Shown: one piece after another, positions 36,301 through 44,449 of the stretch | Position numbering within the stretch: position 1 is the first letter of the stretch | Layout: each line of letters begins with the position of its first letter | NCBI RefSeq assembly: GCF_900102815.1 | Contig: NZ_FNGF01000010.1 | Span: forward strand, 35,609-99,608 | Origin: Glycomyces sambucus | GTDB lineage: Bacteria > Actinomycetota > Actinomycetes > Mycobacteriales > Micromonosporaceae | Length of the DNA: 64,000 nt | Direction of reading: 5' to 3' | The notes under the pieces: generated by a model | What the model was told of the DNA's origin: nothing | The model's input: the letters and a program-made list of their open reading frames with translations, nothing else | The model's database searches: none | Program-made: the position numbers and the translations under genes

Positions 36301-37205
36301 TGCACCCGCCTTTGGCGGTCGACGAGGTCGACCGGTTCGCCGCCCACCGCGGCGACGACGCCTGGCTCGTCGACGCGTGGCAGCAGGCGCAGATCGTCGT
36401 CTGCGACCCCGAGCACGAGCGCATCGACGCCGACGAGGACGGGCTGCGCTACTACGACGCCGACACCGCCCCCGAGGGCGAGCGCGTCTACCTCGGCGGC
36501 GAGCACCCGCCGGTGTTCGCGGTGTTCGCCGACCTCCCCGACGGGCTCCCCGGGCGCTGGATCAAGCCCACCTGGGACCGCCGCGACCTCGCGATCGCGG
36601 TGGAGGCCATCGGGATCGGCCACTGGCACGCCACGTACCGGTTCCACCCGACCACCGGTGAGCCGCTGCGCTCGCGCATGGCCGGCTGGGAGCTCGCGGG
36701 CGAGGCCGGCCGCCCGGTCTTCCCGCGCACCGACCCGGCCGTGATCGTCCTCATCGACGACGGCGCCGACCGGGTCCTGCTCGCGCAGCACCAGCGCTAC
36801 GGCGGCCAGCCCAAGCCCGCGATCGCGCAGAACACGATCGGGGCGTCGGCGCAGTCGACCCGGCAGGGCCGGTACGCCTGCATCGCGGGGTTCGTCGAGC
36901 CGGGCGAGTCCGCCGAGGCCGCGGTCCACCGCGAGGTCGCCGAGGAGGTCGGCCTCAAGCTCGACCGCCTCGACTACGTCTCCAGCCAGCCGTGGCCCTA
37001 CCCGCGCTCGCTCATGCTCGCGTACCGGGCTACCGCTGACCCGTCGCAGACGCTCGCGCTCCAGGCCGAGGAGATCGCGGACGCGCGCTGGTTCACCGCG
37101 GACGAGGTCCGCCAGATGTGGGTCGACACCGCCGACGCCACGCCGAGCGCGGTGCGGATCTCGGTGGCGCGCTTCCTCATCGAGAACTGGCTCGAAGGGG
37201 TCTAG
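36297..37205 (+). CDS. nudC: NADH pyrophosphatase (deNADding Nudix hydrolase)
   Basis: The 302-residue Nudix enzyme hydrolyses NAD(H) to NMN(H) and AMP and removes NAD caps from RNA. The Nudix box GFVEPGESAEAAVHREVAEE starts at residue 198. SQPWPYPRSLMLAY downstream is the NudC-specific SQPWPFPxS array. The zinc-ribbon cysteines of Escherichia coli NudC are absent; the matching region reads FHPTTGEPL. The ATG overlaps the M16 stop. Its stop also overlaps the stop of the convergent EamA gene within TCTAGA. Genes for mycoredoxin, UvrD2 and WhiB7 follow, as in mycobacteria. Confidence 0.93.
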   Translation: MMHPPLAVDEVDRFAAHRGDDAWLVDAWQQAQIVVCDPEHERIDADEDGLRYYDADTAPEGERVYLGGEHPPVFAVFADLPDGLPGRWIKPTWDRRDLAIAVEAIGIGHWHATYRFHPTTGEPLRSRMAGWELAGEAGRPVFPRTDPAVIVLIDDGADRVLLAQHQRYGGQPKPAIAQNTIGASAQSTRQGRYACIAGFVEPGESAEAAVHREVAEEVGLKLDRLDYVSSQPWPYPRSLMLAYRATADPSQTLALQAEEIADARWFTADEVRQMWVDTADATPSAVRISVARFLIENWLEGV

Positions 37206-38161
37206 ACCTTCGTGACGGCGGCGGCCTCGGCCTCCGCCGTCGGGTCGTGCTGCTTGGCGGCGACCGCGCGCTGCGCGGTGAAGACGCCGCCGATGACGAC
37301 GAGGCCGCCGATGATCTGCGGGACCGTCAGTGCCTCGCCGAGCAGCGCCCACGCCGCGAGCGAGGCCACGACGACCTCGGTGTACCCGAGGCCGCCGGCC
37401 ACCGGCGCGGACACGAACCGGAGGCCGCTGAGGCCGAGCCCGTAGGCGACGGCCGTGCACAGCACCAGCGCGAGGATGCTCGCACCGGCGCTCATCTCGA
37501 TGCCGCCCAAGGCGACCTGCGAGGACAGGACGCCCCAGTCGAGCGCCCACGGCGCCGCGAACGGGGCGAGGAGGATCGCTCCGACGGTGAAGCCGATCGC
37601 CAGGAGCACCCGCACGTCGACCTTCGCGGTCAGCTTCTCGCCGGAGAGGAAGTACGTCGCCTGGCAGGCCGCGGCCGCCGCGCCCGCGACGAGGCCGACC
37701 GCGTCGAGGCGCAGCCCCGACCAGACCTCGACCACGATGCACAGGCCGACGATGCTGAGCAGCACGCCGATGACGGCCGCGCGCGGCAGGATCGTGCGCC
37801 GCACGAACCGCACCCAGGCGACGACCACGACCGGGCCCATGAACTCCAGCAGCAGCGCGATCCCGACCGGGAGCCGTTCGACGGCGATGAAGTAGAACGC
37901 CTGCACCGCGGCGATCGCGGTGAGGCCGAAGAGCGCGAGCGCGCCCCACGGCAGGCGCGTCCCGCCGCGAAGGGTCCGCACCAGCGGCACGGCCGCGACT
38001 ATCAGGGCGAGGATCCCGACCCCGCAGATGCGCAGCCACGTGACCTGGATCGGGGTGAGCCCGGCCTGGATGACCACTTTGCCGAAGGGGCCGCACACGC
38101 CGAAGAACAGCGAGGCGGCGAGGACGAGGGAGACGCCGAGGGCGGCGCGGGGTGAGGACAT
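37202..38161 (-). CDS. EamA/RhtA-type membrane exporter
   Basis: The 319-residue transporter of the drug/metabolite superfamily has two tandem EamA repeats with ten predicted helices (first repeat about 8-140, second about 152-300). RhtA-like members export amino acids such as threonine and homoserine; the substrate here is unknown. The C-terminus is a short acidic and Ala-rich tail. The ATG at 38161 (MSSPRAALGVSLVLAAS) is chosen because upstream codons are low-complexity. It converges on nudC with overlapping stop codons and has no space for a terminator. Confidence 0.85.
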   Translation of the reverse strand: MSSPRAALGVSLVLAASLFFGVCGPFGKVVIQAGLTPIQVTWLRICGVGILALIVAAVPLVRTLRGGTRLPWGALALFGLTAIAAVQAFYFIAVERLPVGIALLLEFMGPVVVVAWVRFVRRTILPRAAVIGVLLSIVGLCIVVEVWSGLRLDAVGLVAGAAAAACQATYFLSGEKLTAKVDVRVLLAIGFTVGAILLAPFAAPWALDWGVLSSQVALGGIEMSAGASILALVLCTAVAYGLGLSGLRFVSAPVAGGLGYTEVVVASLAAWALLGEALTVPQIIGGLVVIGGVFTAQRAVAAKQHDPTAEAEAAAVTKV

Positions 38162-38360
38162 TGGCAGTGCTCCACGGGTCGACCGGCGGACAGGGCGCGG
38201 GTGGCCGGGGAACGGGCCCGGGACCTGGGGTTCCGGGCCGCGGCCGACGCGCGGGATCGGATGAGGGGACGCCCGAACGGTACACCCGTTCAGCGGACGG
38301 ACCAGTGCTTCGGTCGTGTTCGCGAGCTTTGCACGGCCGGACCGCTGCCCTGCTCGCAAA

Positions 38361-38437
38361 GCTCGCATGACGGTACCGCTTTCCAGCTCGCAAGCTCGCA
38401 TGACGGTACCGCTTTTCCAGCTCGCAAGCTCGCATGA
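38361..38437 (+). repeat. Tandem 33/34-bp repeat, 2.3 copies
   Basis: A unit of 33-34 bp beginning GCTCGCATGACGGTACCGCT is present at 38361-38393, again with one extra T at 38394-38427, and as a 10-bp third copy ending at 38437. It is non-coding, placed between the exporter promoter region and the mycoredoxin terminator. The rest of this 420-bp gap holds two hairpins and nothing else recognisable. Confidence 0.85.
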
Positions 38438-38440
38438 AAA

Positions 38441-38468
38441 AGGCCCGGGATGGATCCATCCCGGGCCT
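38441..38468 (-). terminator. Perfect palindromic terminator of mycoredoxin
   Basis: A fully self-complementary 28-bp palindrome (arms AGGCCCGGGATGG) lies downstream of the leftward mycoredoxin gene. On the minus strand it is followed by a T run (TTTTT at its edge), so it is a strong intrinsic terminator for that gene. Confidence 0.8.
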
Positions 38469-38472
38469 GAAT

Positions 38473-38503
38473 GCTTAGCGACCACCCCTCGAAGTCGCTA
38501 AGC
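38473..38503. terminator. Second hairpin downstream of mycoredoxin
   Basis: GCTTAGCGAC pairs perfectly with GTCGCTAAGC across an 11-nt loop, just before the palindromic terminator. It is probably an auxiliary terminator or an mRNA 3'-end stabiliser. Confidence 0.55.
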
Positions 38504-38582
38504 AAGCTTGACGAGCCAACTATAGAGCATCGTACCGGCTTTGTGTCCTAAACGTGACCATAGTCTCGGCATGTGGCACAGG

Positions 38583-38816
38583 TCAAGCTGCGAGCTTCTC
38601 TTTCACCTGCGCCAGTGAAGGATTGGTGAGCGCGGAGCCGTCCGCGAACCGCACCGTCGGGACCGTCGCGTTGCCGCCGTTGACCCCCATGACGAACTCG
38701 GCGGCCGCCGGGTCCTCCTCGATGTTGACCTCCTCGTAGTGGAGGCCCTCCCGGTCGAGCGCCGACTTCAGCCGCCTGCAGTAACCGCACCAGGTGGTGC
38801 TGTACATGGTGATCAT
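38583..38816 (-). CDS. mrx1: Mycoredoxin / glutaredoxin-like protein
   Basis: The 77-residue thioredoxin-fold protein has the active site WCGYC at residues 9-13, a cis-Pro TVPTVRF loop near 53, and a GG-containing helix end. This is the size and motif of mycoredoxin-1, which reduces mycothiol mixed disulfides in the actinobacterial cytosol. AAGGAGG precedes the ATG. It is divergent from uvrD2, as in mycobacteria. Confidence 0.93.
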   Translation of the reverse strand: MITMYSTTWCGYCRRLKSALDREGLHYEEVNIEEDPAAAEFVMGVNGGNATVPTVRFADGSALTNPSLAQVKEKLAA

Positions 38817-38951
38817 CGATCCTCCTTCTCCATCGAGCGTAACGCGATACCGCCCCCGGGCATTCCTCCGATCGTGGCCCTCCTCACGTTGTGCCCCTTC
38901 CGAGTGAGCGGTCCCCGAGTTCTCGTCGGACGCCTCTGGAACACTGTCCGG

Positions 38952-41099
38952 ATGAGCACGCGCGACGAGGCCATCCACCTGCTCCTCTCCGGACTCGACC
39001 CTGAGCAGCGCGAGGCGGTGACCGCCGACCCCGGGCCCGTCTGCGTCCTCGCCGGCGCCGGCACCGGCAAGACCCGGGCCGTCACCCACCGCATCGCCTA
39101 CCGCGTCCTGCGCGGCGACATCCGCGGCCAGCACGTCACGGCCGTCACCTTCACCGCCCGCGCCGCCGGCGAGATGCGCGACCGCCTCCGCGGCCTCGGC
39201 GTCGCCGGCGTCAACGCCCGCACCTTCCACTCCGCGGCCCTGCGCCAGCTCCGCTACTTCGGCACCAAGCGCTTCGGCGGCCAGCTCCCCGAACTGGTCG
39301 ACTCCACCCTCAAGTTCACCGCGATCGCCGCCGCCCGCGCCGGGCTCCAGACCTCCCGCGCCAAGAACTTCGACCTCACCACCGAGATCGAATGGGCCGC
39401 CTCGTCCCTCATCGGCCCCGACGACTACGTCAGCGCCATCGCCGCCCTCGGCCGCGACGCGCCCGCCGCCCCCGAGGACGTCGCCAAGGTCTACGCCGCC
39501 TACATCGAGGCCAAGCGCCGCGCCGGGGTCATGGACTTCGCCGACGTCCTCGCGTACACCGCCGACCTCATCACCGACGTCGACGCCGCCGCCGACCAGA
39601 TCCGCAACCAGTACCGGTTCTTCGTCGTCGACGAGTACCAGGACGTCACCCCGCTTCAGCAGCGCCTCCTCGACGCCTGGCTCGGCGACCGCGACGACGT
39701 CACCGTCGTCGGCGACGCCAGCCAGACCATCTACTCCTTCACCGGCGCCACCTCGAAGTACCTCCTCGACTTCACCCGCAAGCACCCCGACGCCGCGCTG
39801 GTCCGCCTCGTCCGCGACTACCGCTCCACCCCGCAGGTCGTCGGCCTCGCCAACCAGATCATCGGCGAGTCCAAGGGCCGCGAGGCGAAGATGCGCCTCG
39901 AACTCATCGGCCAGCGGCCCGACGGGCCCGCCGTCACCGCCGAGGTCTTCGCCGACGAGGCGGAGGAGGCCGACATGATCGCCCGCCGCTGCCGCCAGCT
40001 CATCGCCGACGGCATCAGCGCCTCGGAGATCGCGGTCCTGTACCGCACCAACGCCCAGTCCCAGGCGTACGAGGAGGCGCTGGCCTCCTACGGCGTCCCG
40101 ACCGTGGTCACCGGCGCGGCCCGCTTCTTCGACCGGCCCGAGGTCCGCCAGGCCGTCATCGCGATGCGCTCGGCCGCCAAGACCGACATCGGCGAGCTGC
40201 CCCTCGCCGAGGCCGTCCCCACCGCGCTCGACGCGGTCGGCTGGCGCGCCGACGCCGCCCCCTCGGGCGGCGCGCAGCGGGAGGCGTGGGAGGCGGTGGC
40301 CGCGCTCGTTGCGCTGGCGGAGCAGTTCCTGGAGCACCACCGCGCCGACCCGGACAAGGACGGCCCGGACCCCGACCTCGACGCGTTCTGCGCCGAGCTC
40401 GGCCGCCGCGCCGCCGAGCAGCACGCCCCGGCCGTCGAAGGCGTCACCCTCGCGAGCCTCCACGCCGCCAAGGGCCTCGAATGGGACGCGGTGTTCCTCG
40501 TCGGCCTCGCCGACGGCACCCTCCCGACCACGTTCGCGCGCACCGAGACCGCACTGGAGGAGGAGCGCCGGCTCCTCTACGTCGGCATCACGCGCGCCCG
40601 CGAGAAGCTCCAGCTCTCCTACGGCCTCGCCCGCAACTCCGGCGGGCGCGAACGGCGCCTGAGCCGCTTCCTCGCGCCGCTCGGCCTCGGCGGCTTCCCC
40701 AAGACCCCCGAACCCGCCCCCGGCAAGCCGCGCTCCTCCTCGAAGAAGACCGCGAAGATCCTCGACTGCTCCGGCTGCGGCAAGCCGCTCACCGACGCGC
40801 GCGACCGCAAGCTGGGGCATTGCGCCGACTGCCCGGCCACTATGGACGAAGAACTGTTCGAGCGGCTGCGCGAGTGGCGCATCAGCGTCGCCAAGATCGA
40901 CGCCAAACCCGCCTTCACGGTCTTTACCGATGTGACCTTGATCGCCATCGCGGAGCGCTGTCCGTCATCCGACACCCAGCTCGCGGAGCTCCACGGCATC
41001 GGGAAGTCCAAGCTCGACAAGTACGGTCCGGCTGTCCTGCACCTGGTCAACGGCGGTGCGGTGGAGGACGCGGTGGCACTGTCCACGGAGGCGTCGTGA
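38952..41099 (+). CDS. uvrD2: ATP-dependent DNA helicase UvrD2
   Basis: The 715-residue superfamily 1A 3'-5' helicase has Walker A LAGAGTGKT (about 32-40), the Walker B/Q motif VVDEYQDVTPLQQ, GDASQTIYSFTGA, and motif VI VGITRAREKL. C-terminal to the motor are a four-cysteine cluster (CSGCGKPL, HCADC) and an HRDC domain (about residues 635-705, GIGKSKLDKYG), the arrangement that defines actinobacterial UvrD2. It acts in DNA repair and is essential in mycobacteria. The ATG at 38952 is chosen by homologous length. The whiB7 promoter begins right after its stop. Confidence 0.93.
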   Translation: MSTRDEAIHLLLSGLDPEQREAVTADPGPVCVLAGAGTGKTRAVTHRIAYRVLRGDIRGQHVTAVTFTARAAGEMRDRLRGLGVAGVNARTFHSAALRQLRYFGTKRFGGQLPELVDSTLKFTAIAAARAGLQTSRAKNFDLTTEIEWAASSLIGPDDYVSAIAALGRDAPAAPEDVAKVYAAYIEAKRRAGVMDFADVLAYTADLITDVDAAADQIRNQYRFFVVDEYQDVTPLQQRLLDAWLGDRDDVTVVGDASQTIYSFTGATSKYLLDFTRKHPDAALVRLVRDYRSTPQVVGLANQIIGESKGREAKMRLELIGQRPDGPAVTAEVFADEAEEADMIARRCRQLIADGISASEIAVLYRTNAQSQAYEEALASYGVPTVVTGAARFFDRPEVRQAVIAMRSAAKTDIGELPLAEAVPTALDAVGWRADAAPSGGAQREAWEAVAALVALAEQFLEHHRADPDKDGPDPDLDAFCAELGRRAAEQHAPAVEGVTLASLHAAKGLEWDAVFLVGLADGTLPTTFARTETALEEERRLLYVGITRAREKLQLSYGLARNSGGRERRLSRFLAPLGLGGFPKTPEPAPGKPRSSSKKTAKILDCSGCGKPLTDARDRKLGHCADCPATMDEELFERLREWRISVAKIDAKPAFTVFTDVTLIAIAERCPSSDTQLAELHGIGKSKLDKYGPAVLHLVNGGAVEDAVALSTEAS

Positions 41100-41126
41100 C
41101 TTCCCGAACCGACCGCAAAAACTTTC

Positions 41127-41179
41127 TTTCAAAACCCTCGAAAAATACGTTGCGCTCTCGAGGAGGACGGGCGTAGCGT
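41127..41179 (+). promoter_or_regulatory. whiB7 promoter with upstream A/T tract
   Basis: -35 TTGCGC (41150-41155) and -10 TAGCGT (41174-41179) are 18 nt apart. Just upstream of the -35 lies an A/T-rich stretch (41127-41146, ending AAAAAT) in otherwise GC-rich DNA. WhiB7 autoregulates by its AT-hook binding such a tract next to the -35, bridging to sigma A, so this is the expected autoactivated promoter. Confidence 0.75.
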
Positions 41180-41271
41180 TGCTCAAGCCGGGAGAGGTGT
41201 GCGCCTCAGCACCGGCACGTAGGAGATGAAGACCGATGACGACCACAGAACCCGGAAAGGAGGGGTAGACG

Positions 41272-41586
41272 ATGTTGCTGCTCAATGAGCCCAAGCTGAC
41301 CGAACTCGGCGCTGTCGCGCATGAGTCGGCCGTTGCCGTTTATCGGAACATCGCGCCCGTCTTCGCCCAGTTCCGTGGCACCACTCTGCCCGCTGCCGTC
41401 CTGACCACCACGGCTCCGAGCACCGTCAACCAGATTGACACCACCACCGATATGGGCGCCCTGACCCTTCGTGGACGTGGCACGGCAGTCGCCGGCCTCG
41501 GTTGGCAGCCGGTTCTCTCCGGCTCCAAGAAGCGTCACGGCGTCACCCGCGGGAGACCGCCTCGAGATCAACACCGGTTGGGCTGA
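41272..41586 (+). CDS. Upstream ORF in the whiB7 leader
   Basis: The 104-codon frame begins MLLLNEPKLTELGAVAHESA, with a strong AAAGGAGGGG site about 7 nt upstream. It lies in the whiB7 5' leader and ends 28 nt before the attenuator hairpin. Translation of this frame probably lets the ribosome read antibiotic stress: smooth translation allows the terminator to form, stalling prevents it. The peptide product may be incidental. A 10-codon frame at 41236-41268 (MTTTEPGKEG) just upstream could be a second sensor. Confidence 0.65.
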   Translation: MLLLNEPKLTELGAVAHESAVAVYRNIAPVFAQFRGTTLPAAVLTTTAPSTVNQIDTTTDMGALTLRGRGTAVAGLGWQPVLSGSKKRHGVTRGRPPRDQHRLG

Positions 41587-41650
41587 CTGAAGCAGCCCGG
41601 CTCGGAACTCTCGAGGCCGCGAATCCCGCACCAGGGATCGCGGCCTTTTT
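41559..41650 (+). promoter_or_regulatory. Attenuator of whiB7: terminator and competing antiterminator
   Basis: Terminator: GGCCGCGAATCCC (41615-41627) pairs with GGGATCGCGGCC (41634-41645), followed by TTTTT. Competing pairing: GCCTCGAGA (41559-41567, inside the upstream ORF) is perfectly complementary to TCTCGAGGC (41609-41617), which takes the first bases of the terminator stem. A small hairpin, GGGCTG/CAGCCC (41580-41598), spans the ORF stop. The two folds are mutually exclusive, giving ribosome-mediated attenuation. Confidence 0.8.
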
Positions 41651-41788
41651 GTTTGGCGTGAAACGCCAGGTCGCGGCCCGTCAGTAGAAGAACAGACGAG
41701 ACAGATTGCGAAGCAATTGAGTCCTCACACCGCACTGATGCGACCGACCGTCGACCCGACCATCGACACGAGAGAGGAGACCGAGCCC

Positions 41789-42148
41789 ATGACCGACACC
41801 CTCATCGGACCCGAGCTGCGGGAGCAGGCTCGCGAGACCGGTAGCGACCTCGCCTGCCGCGAGTACGACGCGGACCTGTGGTTCTCGGAGCAGCCCACCG
41901 AGCTGGAGTTCGCCAAGTCCCTGTGCGCCGACTGCCCGGTGCGCCTGGAGTGCCTGAGCGGGGCGCTCGACCGCCACGAGCCCTGGGGCGTGTGGGGCGG
42001 CGAGATCTTCGAGAAGGGGAACGTCGTGGCCCGCAAGCGGCCCCGCGGCCGGCCCCGGAAGGACGCCGCGCTCATCGAGCAGGCCGCGGAGGCGGAGCTC
42101 GCCGCGCGCACGAAGGAACTCGCGCTCGCGGGGGTGGCGGTGTCATGA
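41789..42148 (+). CDS. whiB7: WhiB7-type redox-linked antibiotic resistance regulator
   Basis: The 119-residue WhiB protein has four iron-sulfur cysteines: one in SDLACREYD (about 23), then CADCPVRLEC (about 47-56), and the GVWGG turn. The AT-hook RPRGRPRKD follows (about residues 84-92), the hallmark of WhiB7/WblC. It bridges sigma A and A/T-rich DNA to activate intrinsic resistance genes when ribosomes are inhibited. The start at 41789 is chosen for the GAGAGGAGA site 9 nt upstream. The tail is longer than mycobacterial WhiB7. The next gene overlaps by 4 bp. Confidence 0.95.
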   Translation: MTDTLIGPELREQARETGSDLACREYDADLWFSEQPTELEFAKSLCADCPVRLECLSGALDRHEPWGVWGGEIFEKGNVVARKRPRGRPRKDAALIEQAAEAELAARTKELALAGVAVS

Positions 42149-42354
42149 CCGTCGACTACCTGAGCCGCCACCTGAAGCGTGACGTCGGCATGCACGACCT
42201 CGGACCCTCCGTGACGGAGGAGGTCGAGGCGGTCCGGCCGCTGGCGCCGACGAGCGAGATGTTCGGACGCCTGCGCATGCGGAGCCTCTGGACCGAAGCC
42301 GGTTACAAGCGCGCAGTCCTCAAGGGCGGGAAGCACCGCCGCCGCAGGCATTGA
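42145..42354 (+). CDS. Small basic protein coupled to whiB7
   Basis: The 69-residue protein is basic at its end (KGGKHRRRRH). It contains VEAVRPLAPTSEMFGRLRMR and has no known domain. The ATG overlaps the whiB7 stop (ATGA), so it is made together with WhiB7 under the same antibiotic-responsive attenuator. The basic tail suggests nucleic acid or ribosome contact, which is inference. Confidence 0.65.
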   Translation: MTVDYLSRHLKRDVGMHDLGPSVTEEVEAVRPLAPTSEMFGRLRMRSLWTEAGYKRAVLKGGKHRRRRH

Positions 42355-42376
42355 CCGCGCACAAACCGCGTTGGCT

Positions 42377-42412
42377 GAAAGGGCCCGTCCCCGGGAGGGG
42401 GCGGGCCCTTTC
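42377..42412 (+). terminator. Terminator of the whiB7 transcript
   Basis: GAAAGGGCCCGTCCCC pairs with GGGGCGGGCCCTTTC with a single bulged T and a 5-nt loop, starting 23 nt after the small gene's stop. It is followed by TGTT. Confidence 0.8.
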
Positions 42413-42567
42413 TGTTGCCTTGGGAGTGAACGTGAAGCGGGTGTGTCGCGGAGTGTCTTCGCGAAACGGACATTCGGCGGCGCCCCCGGATCAACAGTGC
42501 CACCGGGGTACGACGGTCGAGTCCGGCGCGGTCCGAGTCCGCGGCCGCTGCCCCCGCTTCCGCCGGT

Positions 42568-43938
42568 TCAGCCCTTCCGGTTCGGGTCGGTGCCGTCGGG
42601 GTCGGCGAAGCCAGGGAGCCATTCGACCAAGACCTCGCGCCAGTTCGCGGTCGCGCCGAGCTGGCACAGCACCCCGATCGAGCCCATCGTCACGCGGTGG
42701 ATGAGCAGGTACGCGGGCGGGAAGCTCAGCTGCTTGTTCAGCTTCGCGGCCTCCGAGCCCTGGCCGGTGAGCCGGGTGCTCTCCTTGCGCAGCCACTCGC
42801 GCGAGAACTGGAACTCCTCGCCGGCGATCGGCTCCAGCATCGGCACGAGCAGGTCGAGCATCGCCTTCGCGTCGATCTGGAGGCCCGGCGGCACGAAGCC
42901 CTCGCCCCTCAATCCCGCGACGACCTCGTCGGCCCGGCTGTCGAGCGTGAGGCGCGTCAGCCTCCCGACCTGGACCGGCATCCCGTCCGGGAGCCGCGCG
43001 GCCGCGCCGAAGTCGTAGACCACGAGGCGCCCGTCCTCGCCGATCGCGAAGTTCCCCGGGTGCGGGTCGGCGTGCAGGAGCCCGGCGCGCTTGGGCGCCG
43101 AGAAGTGCAGCGTGCACAGCCGCAGCCCGGCCGCGTCCCGCTCCTCCTGGGTGCCGTTCGCGATGACGTCGGCGAGGGGCCGCCCGGCGATCCACTCGGT
43201 GACCAGCACCTCGGGACTGGCGTGGACCACCGCCGGCACCGCGATGAGCGGGTCGCCGGCGAACGCGTCGGCGAACTGCTGCTGCGTGGCGGCCTCCAGC
43301 TCGTAGTCGAGCTCTTCGAGCAGCCGCTCGCGCAGCTCCACGGTGATCCGCTTGACGTCGAAGTTCGGTTGCAGCACCTTGAACATCGGGGCGATGCGCG
43401 AGAGGTGGCGCAGGTCCGAGCGCAGCGCGTCGCCCGCGCCCGGGTACTGGATCTTGACGGCGACGGGCCGCCCGTCGGTCCACACCGCGCGGTGCACCTG
43501 GCCGATGCTCGCGGCCGCGGCGGGCGCGTCGTCGAACTCCAGGAACCGGTCGCGCCAGTCGGGGCCCATCTGGCGTTCGAGGACGCCGTGGACGCTCGCC
43601 ACCGGCAGCGGGGGAGCGGCGTTCTGGAGCTTCGTCAGCGCCTGCCGGTACGGCGCGGCGAGGTGCTCGGGGAGGGCCGCCTCGAAGATCGACAGCGCCT
43701 GGCCGAGCTTCATCGCACCGCCCTTGAGCTGCCCGAGCACGCTGAAGACGTGCTCGGCGGTGCGCCGCTGCGCCTGCTCGCTGAGGATCTCGTCGGCCAG
43801 CCCGGTCACGCGCTTGCCGAGGCCCACCGTCGCCCGGCCCGCCAGCCCCAGGGGGAGGGAGGCGAGCTTCATGCCCCGTACGATCGCCCGGCGCGGGAGG
43901 TCATCACCCGAATGGGCTGGTCCATGCCTGTCGCTCAC
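42568..43938 (-). CDS. ABC1/UbiB-family atypical kinase
   Basis: The 456-residue protein kinase-like ATPase of the UbiB/COQ8 family has the family-defining KxGQ region GGAMKLGQALS (about 72-82), the A-rich loop APAAAASIGQVHRA in place of a glycine loop, AVKIQYPG, HADPHPGNF and VYDFGAA. Members act as ATPases that aid lipid or quinone metabolism at membranes. Its mycobacterial counterpart (Rv3197) sits next to whiB7 in the same way and has been linked to macrolide tolerance. The start is GTG. It is convergent with the whiB7 transcript. Confidence 0.9.
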   Translation of the reverse strand: MSDRHGPAHSGDDLPRRAIVRGMKLASLPLGLAGRATVGLGKRVTGLADEILSEQAQRRTAEHVFSVLGQLKGGAMKLGQALSIFEAALPEHLAAPYRQALTKLQNAAPPLPVASVHGVLERQMGPDWRDRFLEFDDAPAAAASIGQVHRAVWTDGRPVAVKIQYPGAGDALRSDLRHLSRIAPMFKVLQPNFDVKRITVELRERLLEELDYELEAATQQQFADAFAGDPLIAVPAVVHASPEVLVTEWIAGRPLADVIANGTQEERDAAGLRLCTLHFSAPKRAGLLHADPHPGNFAIGEDGRLVVYDFGAAARLPDGMPVQVGRLTRLTLDSRADEVVAGLRGEGFVPPGLQIDAKAMLDLLVPMLEPIAGEEFQFSREWLRKESTRLTGQGSEAAKLNKQLSFPPAYLLIHRVTMGSIGVLCQLGATANWREVLVEWLPGFADPDGTDPNRKG

Positions 43939-44142
43939 GTTCCCAATGCTCTCACGGACGGGCCGGTCTGAGGAGGACCAGTGGGCAGGACGAGTGCGTT
44001 CACCGCGTCACCAGGCCCCGACCAGGCCCGGCGGGTCACCCTCCCGGGTGAAGCGGCGCGGCGGGGCTTACAGGCGTGAAATCTGTGGCATTCTGAGGCT
44101 GAACGGTCGCACAGCGTGACCGCCGCTACATGGGGGGTACCA

Positions 44143-44307
44143 GTGGCTACTGCTACGGAGACATACAACGGGTACTGCGTCAAGTGTCGCGAGAAGCGCG
44201 ACTTCGAGGGCACCGTCGTCGTCTCGGACTCGGGCCGCCGGATGGCCAAGGGGACGTGCCCGGTGTGCGGCACCAAGATGAATCGGATCCTCGGCAAGGC
44301 CTCGTGA
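44143..44307 (+). CDS. Zinc-ribbon protein, DUF5679
   Basis: The 54-residue protein has two CxxC pairs (YCVKCREKR and TCPVCGTKM), forming a single zinc ribbon. The family is common next to uvrD2/whiB7 loci in actinobacteria, function unknown. The GTG start is supported by GGGGGG five nt upstream. Confidence 0.85.
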   Translation: MATATETYNGYCVKCREKRDFEGTVVVSDSGRRMAKGTCPVCGTKMNRILGKAS

Positions 44308-44449
44308 TCGCTGACCGGAAGGTCCGCCCCTCGCTTGATCCCACCATGCGGGAGATCGGCGGGGGGATTTTCATGTCATAGCACCACGCACACCGCAATC
44401 GAGACATCTGCGTTAGGCGATTGTCACCCCCGCGGATTAGTGTGCGTTC

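Noticed and set aside
38583..40820. 745-codon minus-strand frame containing mycoredoxin at its end
   Set aside because: Only the last 77 residues form a protein; the rest is antisense to uvrD2. A ribosome-binding site marks the mycoredoxin start.
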